DNA from: Erwinia amylovora
GTDB taxonomy: Bacteria; Pseudomonadota; Gammaproteobacteria; Enterobacterales; Enterobacteriaceae
Assembly (NCBI RefSeq): GCF_017161565.1
Contig: NZ_CP066796.1
Location: 744,001-808,000, forward strand
DNA: 64,000 nucleotides
Reading direction: 5' to 3'
The number at the start of each line of letters is the position of its first letter. The first letter of the stretch is position 1. Shown one piece after another: positions 24,407 through 36,234 of the stretch. The translations under genes were made by a program, and so were the position numbers. Below the pieces are notes generated by a model. That model searched no databases. It was not told the DNA's origin and saw nothing but the letters and a program-made list of their open reading frames with translations.

Positions 24407-27400
24407 ATCCGTCACGCATCTTCATCCTGCGCCCGGTCGCCACTATCCTGCTGATGGTGGCGGTGCTGGCCTCCGGGATTTTCGCCTACGGCATGCTCTC
24501 CACCTCGGCGCTGCCGCAGGTCGATTACCCGACGATACAGGTCACCACGCTCTATCCCGGTGCCAGCCCGGATGTGATGGCCTCCTCGGTGACCGCACCG
24601 CTTGAGCGCCAGCTGGGGCAGATGCCTGGCCTCAGTCAGATGACTTCCAGCAGTTCCAGCGGCTCTTCGGTGATTACTCTGCAATTTTCGCTGGAGCTGT
24701 CGCTGGATGTGGCCGAACAGGAAGTGCAGGCGGCGATAAACGCCGCCAACAGCCTGCTGCCGACCGATCTGCCCAATCCGCCGACCTACAAGAAAGTGAA
24801 CCCGGCGGACAGTGCGGTGATCGCCCTTGCGGCCAGTTCGGATACGCTGCCGCTAACTAAAGTGCAGGATCTGGTCAATACCCGTGTTGCGCTCAAGCTG
24901 TCACAGATTTCAGGCGTGGGGATGGTGACGCTGGCGGGCGGGCAACAGCCGGCGATCCGCGTGCGCATTAACCCCAATGCGCTGGCCGCGCACGGACTGA
25001 CGCTGGAAGACGTCAATACCCTGGTCAGTAACAGCAATGTCAATGGCTCGAAGGGCGGGTTTGACGGGCAGTATCACTCGGTGACCATTGATGCTAACGA
25101 CCAGCTGCGCAGCGCCGCACAGTACGGCAACCTGATCCTGACGTATCAGAACGGGGCCGCGCTGCGCCTGCATGATGTGGCACAAATCGACGAGGCGGCG
25201 GAAAACAGTTACCAGTCGGCGTGGGCCAATACCAGCCCGGCGATTGTCATCAGCGTGCAGCGCCAGCCGGGAGCGAATGTGATCGCGGTGGTGGATGCGA
25301 TTAAGGCCCGGCTGCCCACCTTACAGGCGGCTTTACCGGACGGGGTGAAACTCACCGTGGTCTCTGACCGCACGCAGACCATTCGTGCCTCCATCAGCGA
25401 CGTGCAGTTTGAGCTGATGCTGGCGATCGCGCTGGTGGTGATGGTCACCTTTCTGTTTCTGCGTAACGTGGCGGCCACGCTGATCCCAAGCGTGGCCGTG
25501 CCGCTGTCGCTGGTCGGCACCTTTGGCGTGATGTATCTGGCCGGCTTCAGCCTGAATAACCTGACGCTGATGGCGCTGACCATCGCCACCGGCTTTGTTA
25601 TCGATGATGCGATCGTGGTGGTGGAGAACATCTCGCGCCGCCTGGAACAGGGCGAAACGCCGATGGAAGCGGCGCTGAAGGGATCGGCACAGATTGGCTT
25701 TACCATTATCTCCCTGACGTTTTCCCTGATTGCAGTGCTGATCCCGCTGCTGTTTATGGGCGATGTGGTCGGGCGGCTGTTCCGTGAATTTGCCATTACC
25801 CTGGCGGTGTCGATTCTGGTATCGATGCTGATATCGCTCACCCTGACGCCGATGCTGTGCGCGTATTTATTGCACTCTGTTCCGCCGGAACGCCAGTCGC
25901 GCTTCTACCGTCGCGGCGGCGAGATCTTCGACCGGCTGATTGCCGCTTATGACCGTCTGCTGACCATTGTTCTGAATCATCAGCGCATCACGCTACTGGT
26001 GGCGCTGGCCACGCTGGCGCTGACCGCGCTGCTTTACCTGATGGTGCCGAAAGGCTTCTTCCCGGCCCAGGATACCGGTTTGATTCAGGGGGTGACCGTT
26101 GCCTCACAGGATGTTTCCTTCAGCGAGATGTCGCGGCGGCAACAGCAGCTGGCGGCGATCGTGCTGCAAAATCCGGCGGTGGAAAATCTCTCTTCCACCG
26201 TGGGGATTGATGGCAGCAATACCAGCCTGAACAGCGGCCGCCTGCAGATTAGCCTGAAGCCCTTTGCCCAGCGCGACGAACGGGCCGATACGGTGATTAG
26301 CGAATTGCAGCAGGCCACCGCTGCGGTGCCTGGCATTCAGCTCTATTTGCAGTCGGCGCAGGATCTGACGGTCAATGACCAGGTTAGCCCGGCTCGTTAC
26401 CAGTTCACGCTGGACGACGTTGACAGTGAAAACCTGGTGGCGTGGTCGCCGCAGCTGGTGGCGGCGTTACGGGTTCGCCCGGAATTCAGCTCGGTGGTGA
26501 GCAACCTGCAGGATCAGGGGCAGGTGGCGTACGTTGAGTTAAACCGCGATGCGGCGGCGCGCTACGGCATCACCGCCTCTGACGTTGATACCGCGCTGTA
26601 TAACGCCTTTGGTCAGCGGCTGATCTCGACCATTTTCACCCAGGCGAACCAGTATCGCGTGGTGCTGGAAGTCGCGCCGAAGTTCCGGCAGTCACCGGCC
26701 TCCTTTGGGGATATCTGGCTGGCCACTGCGTCCGGCAGTTCCGATAGTCATAGCAGCTCCAGCTCCGCCACCAGCAGCACCGGCAGTTCAACCAGCAGCA
26801 GCACCGGCAGTTCAACCAGCAGCAGCGCCGGCAGTACCACCAGCAGCGGCACCAGCAGCAGCATGGTGAAACTGACTTCCGTTGCCACCATCCATCTGCG
26901 TACCGGTTCGCTGGTGCATATGCGCCTGAACCAGTTACCGGCGGTCACCGTCTCCTTCAACCTGAATGATGGCTATTCGCTGGAGCAGGCACAGCAGGCG
27001 ATCGGCGAAGTCAGCAGCGCGCTGGCCCGGCCGTCGGGTATTACGCTGCGCTGGCAGGGGGAGACGGCAGCTTTCCAGAATGCGACCGGCAACACCCTGT
27101 GGCTGATCCTGGCGGCGCTCCTCACCATGTATGTGGTGCTGGGCATTCTCTATGAAAGCTTTATTCACCCGGTGACCATCCTTTCCACGCTGCCGTCGGC
27201 GGCGGTCGGCGCGCTGTTAACCCTGCTGCTGTGCAACACCGAATTCAGCCTGATTGCGCTGATTGGCGTGATCCTGCTGATCGGCATTGTGAAAAAGAAT
27301 GCGATTATGATGATCGACTTCGCCCTGGAGGCGGAAAATAAGCAGCATCTCAGCCCGCGTGATGCCATCCACCAGGCCTGTCTGCTGCGTTTTCGTCCGA

Positions 27401-27627
27401 TCCTGATGACCACCATGGCGGCGCTGCTCGGCGCGCTGCCGCTGATGCTGGCCTCCGGCTCCGGTGCTGAACTGCGCCAGCCGCTGGGGCTGGTTATCGT
27501 CGGCGGGCTGATCTTCAGCCAGGTGCTGACGCTGTTCTCTACGCCGGTCATCTATCTGTGGTTCGATCGCCTGGCACAGCGTTTTCATCGCCAGCGCCGC
27601 AAGCCCGTAGCGCGGGAAGCCGAATGA
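24403..27627 (+). CDS. mdtV: RND multidrug efflux pump subunit (MdtB/MuxB-like) with serine-rich insert
   Basis: 1074 residues, about 35 more than the family norm. Twelve transmembrane helices in the RND plan: helix 1 ([20 protein letters not shown]), helix 4 with the proton-relay [16 protein letters not shown], the second half starting near residue 530, and [17 protein letters not shown] near residue 965. Large periplasmic porter loops lie between helices 1-2 and 7-8. It works as a heterotrimer with the next gene's product. Around residues 777-823 there is an unusual Ser/Thr/Gly tract ([20 protein letters not shown] and more) encoded by imperfect agcagcaccggcagttcaacc repeats. It falls between IWLATASG and [10 protein letters not shown], a surface loop of the porter domain. 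Overlaps its neighbours by four bases at both ends. Confidence 0.9.
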   Translation: MNPSRIFILRPVATILLMVAVLASGIFAYGMLSTSALPQVDYPTIQVTTLYPGASPDVMASSVTAPLERQLGQMPGLSQMTSSSSSGSSVITLQFSLELSLDVAEQEVQAAINAANSLLPTDLPNPPTYKKVNPADSAVIALAASSDTLPLTKVQDLVNTRVALKLSQISGVGMVTLAGGQQPAIRVRINPNALAAHGLTLEDVNTLVSNSNVNGSKGGFDGQYHSVTIDANDQLRSAAQYGNLILTYQNGAALRLHDVAQIDEAAENSYQSAWANTSPAIVISVQRQPGANVIAVVDAIKARLPTLQAALPDGVKLTVVSDRTQTIRASISDVQFELMLAIALVVMVTFLFLRNVAATLIPSVAVPLSLVGTFGVMYLAGFSLNNLTLMALTIATGFVIDDAIVVVENISRRLEQGETPMEAALKGSAQIGFTIISLTFSLIAVLIPLLFMGDVVGRLFREFAITLAVSILVSMLISLTLTPMLCAYLLHSVPPERQSRFYRRGGEIFDRLIAAYDRLLTIVLNHQRITLLVALATLALTALLYLMVPKGFFPAQDTGLIQGVTVASQDVSFSEMSRRQQQLAAIVLQNPAVENLSSTVGIDGSNTSLNSGRLQISLKPFAQRDERADTVISELQQATAAVPGIQLYLQSAQDLTVNDQVSPARYQFTLDDVDSENLVAWSPQLVAALRVRPEFSSVVSNLQDQGQVAYVELNRDAAARYGITASDVDTALYNAFGQRLISTIFTQANQYRVVLEVAPKFRQSPASFGDIWLATASGSSDSHSSSSSATSSTGSSTSSSTGSSTSSSAGSTTSSGTSSSMVKLTSVATIHLRTGSLVHMRLNQLPAVTVSFNLNDGYSLEQAQQAIGEVSSALARPSGITLRWQGETAAFQNATGNTLWLILAALLTMYVVLGILYESFIHPVTILSTLPSAAVGALLTLLLCNTEFSLIALIGVILLIGIVKKNAIMMIDFALEAENKQHLSPRDAIHQACLLRFRPILMTTMAALLGALPLMLASGSGAELRQPLGLVIVGGLIFSQVLTLFSTPVIYLWFDRLAQRFHRQRRKPVAREAE
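26728..26868 (+). repeat. Short in-frame Ser/Thr/Gly-coding repeats in the pump gene
   Basis: Imperfect repeats of the type accagcagcagcaccggcagt (26782 onward) code for a serine-rich loop. The length is a multiple of three and the frame stays open, so the tract could vary in length by slippage without breaking the gene. Confidence 0.75.
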
Positions 27628-30600
27628 ATATCACCCGGCTATTTATCTTCCGCCCGGTGGCCACGCTGCTGCTGATGCTGGCCCTGCTGCTGCTGGGGGC
27701 GCTGGGTTACCGGCTGCTGCCGGTGGCCCCGTTGCCACAGGTGGACTTTCCCACTATCCTGGTCACCGCCAGCCTGCCCGGAGCCAGCCCGGAAACCATG
27801 GCGGCAACGGTGGCTACCCCACTGGAGCGTGCGCTGGGGCAGATTGCCGGTATCAGCGAAATGACCTCGCAGAGTTCGCAAAGCTCCAGCACCCTCATTC
27901 TGCAATTCTCGCTGGACCGTGATATCAACGGCGCGGCGCGTGACGTGCAGGCGGGGATCAACGCCGCCCGCAGCCTGCTACCGGGCAGCATGCCGTCGCT
28001 GCCGACTTACCGTAAGGCTAACCCTTCGGATGCGCCGATCGTGATGCTGGCGCTCTCCAGCACCACCCGCACCAGTGCAGAACTGTACGATCTGGCGGAG
28101 AGCAAAATCCAGCAGCGCATCTCTCAGGTGAACGGCGTGGGTCAGGTATCGCTGCGCGGCAGCGCGCTGCCGGGGGTACGCATCGATCCGCAACCGCAGC
28201 AGCTGTCCCAGTACGGCATATCGCTGGATACGCTGCGCGAGGCGATTGCCAACAGCACCACGAATAAGCCAAAAGGGATGCTGTCAGGCGATCGCCAGTC
28301 GTGGATGGTGGACAGCAATGGTCAACGGGATCGGGCAGAACAGTTTCGCGACCTGGTGGTCAGCTACCGGGATGGTCGGGCGATCCGGCTTCGCGATGTG
28401 GCTACGGTCTCTGATGCCGTCGAAGATAAGTATAACGTCGGCTACTACAATGGCGTGCCGTCGGTGATGATCGGCGTGACCCGCTCTGCCGGGGCGAATA
28501 TGCTGGAAACCATTGACCGCATAAAGGCGCTAATGCCGCTTTTCGAAAAACAGCTGCCCGCCGACATGAAGCTGGCTATTGTGGTTGACCGCGCGCCGAA
28601 CGTGCGGGCTTCGCTGTACGATACCGAAGAGACGTTACTGGTAGCCACGCTGCTGGTGATTGGCGTGGTATTTCTCTTTCTGCGTGATATCAGGGCGGTG
28701 GTGATCCCGGCTCTGGCGCTGCCGCTGTCGTTAACCGGCACCTGTGCGGTGATGTATCTGCTGGACTACAGCCTTGATAATCTGTCGCTGATGGCGCTGA
28801 TTATCGCCACCGGATTTGTGGTGGATGATGCCATCGTGGTGCTGGAAAATATCACCCGCCATATTGAAGCGGGCTTAAGCCCGGTGCGCGCGGCGATCAA
28901 AGGAGCAAAGGAAGTCAGCTTTACCGTGTTGTCCATGACCCTGTCGCTGGTAGCGGTGTTTATCCCGATCCTGTTGATGGGCAGCATTGTTGGCCGCCTG
29001 TTCCGCGAGTTTGCCGTAACGCTGACCGTATCGCTGATTATTTCGCTGCTGGTTTCACTTAGCCTGACGCCAATGCTCTGCTCGCGTCTGTTAAAACGCC
29101 GATCGCCGCCTGAGCGCCGCCCGCATCCGTTCAGCCGCTGGATTGAACAGGGCCTGAACCGCCTGCTGGCGCGCTATGCGACGGCGCTGAACTGGGTGAT
29201 GCGCCATCAGCGACTGACGCTGTTCAGCCTGATGCTGACCGTGCTGCTGAATATCTTCCTCTATTCGGTGGTGCAGAAGGGGTTCTTCCCTAATCAGGAC
29301 ACCGGGCTGCTGATGGGGATGATGCGCGCCGATCAGAATATCTCATTCCAGGCGATGGAACCGAAAATGCAGCAGTTTGCCAGCCTGATCGCTGCCGATC
29401 CGGCGGTGGACGGCGTTTTGTCCTCCATGGGCAGCGGCGCGTTTGGATCGCGCAACACCGCGATGTTCTTTGTCCACCTGAAAGACTTTAAGCAGCGCAC
29501 GGCCAACGCCAGCGAGGTGGCGAACCGCCTGAGCGGCAAAACTCAGCATATTCCCGGCGTGCAGCTGTTCCTGAGGGCGGCACAGGATATTCATATCGGT
29601 GGCCGCAGCGCCAACGCCACTTACCAGTACAGCCTGCAGGCCGACGATCTGGAAACGCTGCGCATCTGGACGCCGAAGGTCAAAGCGGCGCTGGAGCAGA
29701 TCCCGCTGCTGACCAGCGTCGATTCTGACGCGGAAACCGGCGGCCAGGAGGTGATGATCGCTATCGATCGCGACCGGGCTACCCGGCTGGGCGTCAATGT
29801 GCAGATGCTGGACGAGATGCTGAATAACGCCTTCAGCCAGCGGCAGATTGCCACAATGTATCAAACGCTGAATCAGTACCATGTAGTGATGACAGTCAAC
29901 GATCGCTGGACGCGCGATCCCGCCGTATTGTCACAGATGTTTGTTATCAACGATCGCGGCGAGCGCATTCCGATCTCTGCCTTTGCCAGCTTCAGCGGCG
30001 CGAATGCCCCGCTGGCGGTCAACCATCAGGGCCAGTCAGCCACCAGTACGGTGGCCTTTAACCTGCAGGATGGCGTTTCGCTGCAGCAGGCGCAGGCGGC
30101 GGTGAAAACCGCGATGGCGAAAATAGGTTTGCCGGATAGCGTGCAGGCCGGATTTCAGGGCACGGCGAAGGCGTTCACTGAACTGAGCGCCTCCATGCCC
30201 TGGCTGATCCTTGCGGCGCTGGTGGCGGTTTATATCGTGCTGGGAATGCTGTACGAAAGCTATATACATCCGCTGACCATCCTGTCCACGCTGCCTTCCG
30301 CCGGTGTCGGGGCGCTGCTGCTGCTGCTGCTGACTGACACCCAGCTGACGGTGATTGCGCTGATCGGCATTTTGCTGCTGATCGGCATCGTGAAAAAGAA
30401 CGCCATTATGATGATCGACTTTGCGCTGGCCGCCGAACGTACCCAGGGCATGACGCCGCAGCAGGCGATTACCCAGGCCTGCCTGCAGCGTTTCCGTCCG
30501 ATCATGATGACCACCCTGGCGGCCTTCTTCGGCGCATTGCCGCTGGCGCTGGGCAGCGGTGGCGATGCCGATCTGCGCAGCCCGCTGGGGCTGGCGATTG

Positions 30601-30722
30601 CCGGTGGCCTGATGCTCAGCCAGCTGCTAACCCTGTTCACTACGCCGGTTGTGTACCTTTATCTTGACCGCGTCAGCCGTGCCGCTAAACGTCAGTGGCG
30701 GCGTTTGCGCCAGGCTGAATAA
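27624..30722 (+). CDS. mdtW: RND multidrug efflux pump subunit (MdtC/MuxC-like)
   Basis: 1032 residues from ATG at 27624, which overlaps the stop of the preceding pump gene (ATGA); an earlier in-frame start at 27558 lies inside that gene and is not needed. RND architecture: [20 protein letters not shown] helix 1, [20 protein letters not shown] with the paired Asp of helix 4, and [20 protein letters not shown] in the second half. Porter-domain loops carry [20 protein letters not shown]. Pairs with the other pump subunit in a B2C or similar heterotrimer; substrates in the best-known relatives include novobiocin, bile salts, flavonoids and macrolides. No serine-rich insert is present here, unlike its partner. 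Confidence 0.9.
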   Translation: MNITRLFIFRPVATLLLMLALLLLGALGYRLLPVAPLPQVDFPTILVTASLPGASPETMAATVATPLERALGQIAGISEMTSQSSQSSSTLILQFSLDRDINGAARDVQAGINAARSLLPGSMPSLPTYRKANPSDAPIVMLALSSTTRTSAELYDLAESKIQQRISQVNGVGQVSLRGSALPGVRIDPQPQQLSQYGISLDTLREAIANSTTNKPKGMLSGDRQSWMVDSNGQRDRAEQFRDLVVSYRDGRAIRLRDVATVSDAVEDKYNVGYYNGVPSVMIGVTRSAGANMLETIDRIKALMPLFEKQLPADMKLAIVVDRAPNVRASLYDTEETLLVATLLVIGVVFLFLRDIRAVVIPALALPLSLTGTCAVMYLLDYSLDNLSLMALIIATGFVVDDAIVVLENITRHIEAGLSPVRAAIKGAKEVSFTVLSMTLSLVAVFIPILLMGSIVGRLFREFAVTLTVSLIISLLVSLSLTPMLCSRLLKRRSPPERRPHPFSRWIEQGLNRLLARYATALNWVMRHQRLTLFSLMLTVLLNIFLYSVVQKGFFPNQDTGLLMGMMRADQNISFQAMEPKMQQFASLIAADPAVDGVLSSMGSGAFGSRNTAMFFVHLKDFKQRTANASEVANRLSGKTQHIPGVQLFLRAAQDIHIGGRSANATYQYSLQADDLETLRIWTPKVKAALEQIPLLTSVDSDAETGGQEVMIAIDRDRATRLGVNVQMLDEMLNNAFSQRQIATMYQTLNQYHVVMTVNDRWTRDPAVLSQMFVINDRGERIPISAFASFSGANAPLAVNHQGQSATSTVAFNLQDGVSLQQAQAAVKTAMAKIGLPDSVQAGFQGTAKAFTELSASMPWLILAALVAVYIVLGMLYESYIHPLTILSTLPSAGVGALLLLLLTDTQLTVIALIGILLLIGIVKKNAIMMIDFALAAERTQGMTPQQAITQACLQRFRPIMMTTLAAFFGALPLALGSGGDADLRSPLGLAIAGGLMLSQLLTLFTTPVVYLYLDRVSRAAKRQWRRLRQAE

Positions 30723-30726
30723 CAGG

Positions 30727-31592
30727 ATGAAAATGACAAAGCTCACTCCTTTAGCTCTGGCCCTGCTGCCTGGCGGCTGTAGGGTTGGCCGAAGAACCAC
30801 GCCCGGGCGCGCCGTTGTCTTTGCATGGCAAAAAGGCCAAAGGCTGGCGTGAAGCGCGGCCGCAGGACCATATCCGTAAGGGGGAGTGGCGGGCGGTGTA
30901 TCAGGATGCCACGCTGAATGGCCTGCTGTGCCAGGTGCAAATCTCTAACCAAAATGTGGCGCAGTGCCAGGCGCTGGCCGCCTAATCGCGCAGCGATCTG
31001 TTCCCGACCGCCACCGGCAGCAGCGGCCGGAGCAGTATCAGCAACAGCCACGATGTGCAGGCCATCCGGGGCAAGCTGCGGCGTACGCTTGAGGAGAACC
31101 GCGCCAGCGCCGCCGAGCGGGCAAAGATCACCCTCAGCGCCCGGCGGTGGTTTCTCCTGTTCGTAACTGCATAATTTGATCTTACTGCCGAATCGCATCT
31201 GGTCGCCGGGGCCGGGCCGGAGCGGCACGCTGCCGGAGTCTGGTGCCACCCCGGCAAAGGTTGCACAGGCGCGCGCCGCCTGTGATGCCGATGTCGCCAG
31301 CTACCGCCAGAGGGTACTGACCGGCTGCCAGGAGGTAGAGAATGACCGGGCGGAGCTGAATACCTTGCAGGATGAAACGCTGGCGCAGCAGCGCGCCACC
31401 GCAGCGGCGCAGAAGTCGGCGCATGTTACCCGCACTCAGTACCAGGCCGGAATGAACGATTATCCTGATGTCGCCACTACTGAGAATACCAGCCTCAGCC
31501 AGCAGCAAAGTCTGCTTCAGCTGCAAAGCACGCAGTGGGTGACCAGCGTACAGCCGGTGGTAGCGCTGGGCGGCGGCTGGAGTTCATCATGA
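30727..31592 (+). pseudogene. Ruined outer-membrane factor lipoprotein (NodT/OprM family)
   Basis: Starts five bases after the pump gene with a lipoprotein-like leader (MKMTKLTPLALALLPGGC). Then come scattered OMF pieces in different frames: HIRKGEWRAVYQDATLNGLL and VQISNQNVAQCQALAA (31-kb region start), SRSDLFPTATGSSG, and near the end RAACDADVASYRQRVLTGCQ, TRTQYQAGMNDYPDVATTEN and SVQPVVALGGGW. An intact member would be about 460-480 residues; here at least three frame changes and a loss of the middle leave less than 290 codons. The operon was once of the four-gene MuxABC-OpmB type, and the pump must now use TolC or another channel. Confidence 0.85.
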
Positions 31593-31633
31593 CAGGGGAA
31601 GCGCGGGGAATGAAACGGATACGACAGGATTTT

Positions 31634-32485
31634 TTACCCATGATTAACCGTAATCCCCCTTAATTCCAACTGTAAAGCCAGCTCTAAATGCTGCTCCAGT
31701 CGCTGCTTTACGGATTCCTCGGGGCTGGAAATTCTGTCCTGAATAACCTCATTTTCTTTCTGAACTGGAAAAATATCAGCCGGAATTAATTCTGGCGCTA
31801 TTTTGTTGTGACTGACGATCAGTTCATGAATGATTTTCCTCCACACTTTTTTCTTATCAAGCGGCTGGGAGGAGAGTTGGTTATTATGCAGTTTCCGGTT
31901 TATTATTTTACGCCATCGCTGCTGAAATGACTCAATATTTTTTAATGATTTGATATTATTAATATTGCTGATAAAAGAAGGATGAGTCGCTCTCAGTAGC
32001 AATAAATCTGTTATATCTCTTTGTCTTGAGCCTAACCGGTTTGTATCGGCAGATGAAATTACTTTATCGCTTTTGCTAACTTCATTACTGTAGTTATCTT
32101 TAAAGGTCTTATTTAAGAGATAGTCCCGGAGCTTTTTTCTCCCAGACGAGTCATCTTCAGCGTGAAGATATGGCCTAAACAGAGGCTTAGGCAAAACGCG
32201 CTGCCGGACTTCTGATTTGGTGTACTTAACAGCTTCTGCTGCTGTGTCTGCCAGCAGTGCTAAACTACTTAAACATTCTGCGGTGGAATTGGCTGGTTGA
32301 ATCTTGTCAGGAGATAAACAGCTGGCGGGCTGATATTCTTGTGGTGTCAGTTGCTCTGACGACTGGCTGATGTCCAGCGCCAACCAGATAACATTGGGTC
32401 GGGAGGCTCCGGCGGAGGTGTTATCGGTCAAATTGTAATGGATGTGGAATCGAGGAGTGATCTCCGGCTTGATGTCATTTGGCAT
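31634..32485 (-). CDS. Unknown 283-residue protein, AT-rich gene
   Basis: No family recognised. It has no signal peptide and no membrane helix; charged and rich in Ser, Lys, Asn and Leu. The N-terminal third is Ser/Thr/Pro-rich (TDNTSAGASRPNVIWLALDI, QEYQPASCLSPDKIQPANST); the C-terminal two thirds are probably helical (KNIESFQQRWRKIINRKLHN, EESVKQRLEQHLELALQLEL). Base composition is clearly lower in GC than that of all neighbours, suggesting acquisition. The features would suit a type III effector or other secreted protein of a plant-associated bacterium, but no hrp box was found in the 300 bases upstream, so this is only a thought. It stands alone between the efflux operon and aas, reading against both. 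Confidence 0.6.
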   Translation of the reverse strand: MPNDIKPEITPRFHIHYNLTDNTSAGASRPNVIWLALDISQSSEQLTPQEYQPASCLSPDKIQPANSTAECLSSLALLADTAAEAVKYTKSEVRQRVLPKPLFRPYLHAEDDSSGRKKLRDYLLNKTFKDNYSNEVSKSDKVISSADTNRLGSRQRDITDLLLLRATHPSFISNINNIKSLKNIESFQQRWRKIINRKLHNNQLSSQPLDKKKVWRKIIHELIVSHNKIAPELIPADIFPVQKENEVIQDRISSPEESVKQRLEQHLELALQLELRGITVNHG

Positions 32486-32806
32486 CTTATTTCCCCATGC
32501 GGCTGTGGTTTATTCTGATTTACTGGGAGGAATTTAGTTTTCCACAACGTTTTGATAAACTGGTATAAGAAAACGCTTACCGTTAGGCTGGTTTGATAAA
32601 GTAGTAATTATTGCAAGCAGGGAAGATCCTGCCACCTTAAAGTGTTATCAGCAGAGTAAGAACTTTCATTAAATTTACACCATAATAATACCGGTTAAAT
32701 GAAATAAATCTTATTTAACTTAATGATTCTATTATAAATATTGAATTTGCGTGCTTTATCGTGCATCTTTAATAGCCATGATTAGCTGCGATGGAGCAGG
32801 CAGACT
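32486..32806. other. AT-rich divergent promoter region
   Basis: 320 bases between the unknown gene (minus) and aas (plus), more than 60 percent A+T by eye from 32640 to 32770. It should contain both promoters. No small RNA, hairpin terminator or known operator was recognised; in particular no second Omr RNA, although in E. coli omrA/omrB stand next to aas. Confidence 0.5.
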
Positions 32807-34966
32807 ATGGTGTTTCGTTTTCTACGTGTGTTGTTGCGTTTGGCGTTCGGCACCCGCTTAACTGGCGATCTCGCCAGCTTAACCAAACAGCGAGTGTTGA
32901 TAACCCCGAATCACATGTCATTTCTTGACGGGGTACTGCTGGCGGTGTTCCTGCCGGTAAAACCGGTGTTTGCCGTCTACTCTTCCATCAGCGATCGGTG
33001 GTATATGCGCGTGCTGCGTTCGCTGATCGACTTCGTGCCGCTCGACCCCACCAAACCGATGTCGGTTAAGCATCTGGTCAAGCAGATTGGCCAGGGGAGA
33101 CCGGTGGTGATTTTCCCTGAGGGGCGTATCACCATCACCGGTTCGCTGATGAAAATCTACGATGGCGCGGGGTTTGTTGCGGCAAAATCACAGGCAACCG
33201 TGGTGCCGTTGCGTATCGAAGGGGCCGAATACACGCCTTTCGGCCGCCTGGGGGGCGTGGTCAGGCGCCGCCTGTTCCCGCGTATCACGCTGACCGTTTT
33301 GCCTGCTACCACCATCCCCATGCCTTCAGCACCGCGCGCGCGTGACCGCCGCCGCCTGGCCGGTGAGCATCTCCACCATATTATGATGGAGGCGCGTATG
33401 GCGGTGCGCCCGCGTGAAACCCTGTACCAGGCATTTCTCGCCGCCCGTACCCGTTACGGCCGGTTTAAGCCCTGTATTGAAGACGTTAATTTCAAAGCCG
33501 ACAGCTATAGCGGACTGCTGAAAAAGGCGCTTGGCGTTGGGCGCATTCTGGAGCGTTACAGCCAGCCCGGTGAATATATCGGCCTGCTGCTGCCAAACGC
33601 GACCGTGACGGCGGCGGCTATCCTGGGTGCCTCAATGCGCGGGCGCGTTCCGGCCATGTTAAACTACACCGCCGGGGTTAAAGGTCTCACCAGCGCGTTG
33701 ACCGCTGGCGAAATCAACACCGTATTCACCTCACGCCAGTTCCTTGATAAAGGCAAGCTGTGGCACCTGCCGCAAGGGATCGGACAGGTGCGGTGGATCT
33801 ATCTGGAAGATCTGAAAGATACCCTGACCACGCAGGATAAATTGTGGGTGCTGGGCCATCTGCTGCTGCCGAAACAGGCGATGGTTGCTCAGCAGCCGGA
33901 AGACGCGGCGATGGTGCTGTTTACCTCCGGTTCTGAAGGTCACCCAAAAGGGGTGGTGCACTCGCATAAGAGCCTGCTGGCGAACGTCGAGCAGATCCGC
34001 ACCGTGGCGGACTTTACCCCGCGCGATCGCTTTATGTCGGCGTTGCCGCTGTTCCACGCTTTTGGCCTGACCGTGGGCCTGTTTACCCCGCTGATGACCG
34101 GGGCGCAGGTGTTCCTGTATCCCAGCCCGCTGCATTATCGCATTGTCCCTGAGCTGGTGTATGACCGTAACTGTACCGTGCTGTTCGGCACCTCAACGTT
34201 CCTCGGCAACTATGCCCGCTTCGCCAACCCGTACGATTTCGCCCGTCTGCGCTACGTGGTCGCCGGGGCGGAGAAACTGCAGGATCACACGCGTGAATTA
34301 TGGCTGGAGAAATACGGCATTCGTATTCTGGAAGGCTATGGCGTGACGGAATGTGCACCGGTGGTGGCGATCAATGTGCCGATGGCCGCCAAATCTCACA
34401 CCGTGGGGCGCATCCTGCCGGGCATGGATTCCCGCTTGGTGTCGGTGCCGGGCATTGAGCAGGGCGGCCGGCTGCAGCTGCGTGGCCCCAATATTATGAA
34501 AGGCTACTTGCGCGTCGAACATCCGGGCCAGCTGGAGGCACCACAGGCTGATAACGGTGAAGGGCAGATGGAAGCGGGCTGGTATGACACCGGTGATATC
34601 GTCAGCTTTGACGACAGCGGTTTCTGCCAGATCCAGGGACGCGTGAAGCGCTTTGCCAAAATTGCTGGTGAAATGGTGTCGCTGGAAATCGTGGAACAGA
34701 TTGCCCTGAAAGCCTCTGGAGACAAACAGCACGCCGCCACCCTCAAACCGGACGGCAATCGCGGCGAGGCGCTGGTGCTGTTCACCACCGATGCGCAGCT
34801 GACGCGTGAACAATTGATGCACAGCGCCCGTGAACTGGGTAGCCCGGAACTGGCCGTGCCGCGGGATATTCGCCTGTTATCACAGCTGCCGCTGCTCGGC
34901 AGCGGTAAACCTGACTTTGTCACTCTGCGCGAGATGGCGGAGCAGCCGGAGGATCGCCGTGAATAA
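32807..34966 (+). CDS. aas: Aas, bifunctional 2-acyl-GPE acyltransferase / acyl-ACP synthetase
   Basis: 719 residues, the length of the E. coli enzyme. N-terminal PlsC-type acyltransferase with N35-H36-MSFL-D41 (the HX4D catalytic motif) and [14 protein letters not shown]. The C-terminal AMP-binding ligase has [35 protein letters not shown] and GWYDTGDIV, and two membrane-associated segments. It activates fatty acids on ACP and re-acylates lysophosphatidylethanolamine at the inner membrane. The end overlaps lplT by eight bases, so the flippase and the acyltransferase are made together. Confidence 0.95.
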   Translation: MVFRFLRVLLRLAFGTRLTGDLASLTKQRVLITPNHMSFLDGVLLAVFLPVKPVFAVYSSISDRWYMRVLRSLIDFVPLDPTKPMSVKHLVKQIGQGRPVVIFPEGRITITGSLMKIYDGAGFVAAKSQATVVPLRIEGAEYTPFGRLGGVVRRRLFPRITLTVLPATTIPMPSAPRARDRRRLAGEHLHHIMMEARMAVRPRETLYQAFLAARTRYGRFKPCIEDVNFKADSYSGLLKKALGVGRILERYSQPGEYIGLLLPNATVTAAAILGASMRGRVPAMLNYTAGVKGLTSALTAGEINTVFTSRQFLDKGKLWHLPQGIGQVRWIYLEDLKDTLTTQDKLWVLGHLLLPKQAMVAQQPEDAAMVLFTSGSEGHPKGVVHSHKSLLANVEQIRTVADFTPRDRFMSALPLFHAFGLTVGLFTPLMTGAQVFLYPSPLHYRIVPELVYDRNCTVLFGTSTFLGNYARFANPYDFARLRYVVAGAEKLQDHTRELWLEKYGIRILEGYGVTECAPVVAINVPMAAKSHTVGRILPGMDSRLVSVPGIEQGGRLQLRGPNIMKGYLRVEHPGQLEAPQADNGEGQMEAGWYDTGDIVSFDDSGFCQIQGRVKRFAKIAGEMVSLEIVEQIALKASGDKQHAATLKPDGNRGEALVLFTTDAQLTREQLMHSARELGSPELAVPRDIRLLSQLPLLGSGKPDFVTLREMAEQPEDRRE

Positions 34967-36164
34967 TCCGCAGATTGAGGGTAAACCGCTGCTGTCCAGG
35001 GGGATGATGGCGGTAATTGTCGCCCAGTTCTTTTCGGCATTTGGCGACAACGCGCTGCTGTTCGCTACCCTGGCGGTGTTGAAGCAGCTGATCTATCCCG
35101 ACTGGAGCCAGCCGGTATTGCAGATGGTGTTTGTCGCCACCTACATTATTCTGGCCCCGTTTGTTGGCCAGCTGGCGGACAGTTTCGCTAAAGGGCGGGT
35201 GATGATGTTTGCCAACTCGCTCAAACTGCTGGGCGCACTGACCATCTGTATGGGGCTGGATCCCTTCTTTGGTTATTGCCTGGTGGGGATTGGCGCAGCG
35301 GCTTACTCTCCGGCGAAGTACGGGATCCTCGGTGAACTGACCGGCGGCGACACGCTGGTGAAGGCCAACGGCCTGATGGAGTCATCGACGATAGCGGCTA
35401 TCCTGCTCGGTTCCGTTGCCGGCGGTTTTCTTGCCGACTGGGATCTGACCGGCGCGCTGTTGACCTGTGTCGTGGTGTACGGGCTGGCGGTGGCGGCTAA
35501 CCTGCTGATCCCAACGCTTGCCGTCGCACGCGCTGGCCGCTCCTGGCATCCTTCACGGGTCTCTGCCAGCTTCTTCCGGGCCTGTGCCGTGCTGTGGCGA
35601 GACGGACAAACGCGTTTTTCCCTGGTGGGAACCAGCATGTTTTGGGGGGCTGGCGTCACGCTGCGTTTCCTGCTGGTGCTTTGGGTCCCGGCGGCATTAG
35701 GGATCGTCGATAACAAAACGCCAACGCTGCTGAATGCGATGGTGGCGATTGGCATCGTGTTCGGTGCGATGGCTGCTGCGAAGCTGGTAACGTTGAAAAC
35801 CGTGGCGCGCTGTATGCCAGCCGGGGTAATGATTGGCGTGGCAGTGCTGGCGTTCTCATTGCAACGTCATGCGGTAAATGCTTATCTCCTGCTGGTCATT
35901 ATCGGCATGCTGGGCGGTTTCTTTGTGGTGCCGCTTAATGCACTGTTACAGATGCGGGGTAGGGAGAGCGTTGGGGCTGGCAACGCGATTGCGGTACAGA
36001 ATCTCGGTGAAAACAGCGCGATGTTGCTGATGCTGGGGCTTTACTCGTTGGCAATCAAACTGGGTGCGCCCCCGGTGGCGACCGGAGTCGGTTTTGGCGC
36101 GCTGTTTGCGCTGGCGATAGCGCTACTGTGGGGCTGGCAATGGAAACAAAACCGTAAGATGTGA
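34959..36164 (+). CDS. lplT: LplT, lysophospholipid transporter
   Basis: 401 residues from GTG at 34959 ([20 protein letters not shown]), chosen because the ribosome site ggagg lies nine bases before it and because E. coli LplT starts at the same place relative to LSRGM. Twelve hydrophobic helices of the major facilitator type; family signatures are [31 protein letters not shown] and [20 protein letters not shown]. It flips lysophosphatidylethanolamine from the outer to the inner leaflet of the cytoplasmic membrane, where Aas re-acylates it. Overlaps the aas stop. Confidence 0.95.
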   Translation: MNNPQIEGKPLLSRGMMAVIVAQFFSAFGDNALLFATLAVLKQLIYPDWSQPVLQMVFVATYIILAPFVGQLADSFAKGRVMMFANSLKLLGALTICMGLDPFFGYCLVGIGAAAYSPAKYGILGELTGGDTLVKANGLMESSTIAAILLGSVAGGFLADWDLTGALLTCVVVYGLAVAANLLIPTLAVARAGRSWHPSRVSASFFRACAVLWRDGQTRFSLVGTSMFWGAGVTLRFLLVLWVPAALGIVDNKTPTLLNAMVAIGIVFGAMAAAKLVTLKTVARCMPAGVMIGVAVLAFSLQRHAVNAYLLLVIIGMLGGFFVVPLNALLQMRGRESVGAGNAIAVQNLGENSAMLLMLGLYSLAIKLGAPPVATGVGFGALFALAIALLWGWQWKQNRKM

Positions 36165-36178
36165 TGCCGCATTGCAAA

Positions 36179-36198
36179 CCGGGCCATCCCCGGCCCGG
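36179..36198. terminator. GC-rich hairpin between convergent lplT and tas
   Basis: CCGGGCC (36179-36185) pairs with GGCCCGG (36192-36198) around a six-base loop between two convergent stop codons. The T-run is weak (ctctt), so it may work only partly. Confidence 0.55.
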
Positions 36199-36234
36199 CT
36201 CTTAACGCACTGGCATATAAAATGGCGCAGAGGA

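Noticed and set aside
32486..32806. hrp box upstream of the AT-rich orphan gene, as would be expected for a type III effector
   Set aside because: The minus-strand upstream region was read for GGAACC-N16-CCAC; no pair with proper spacing was found.
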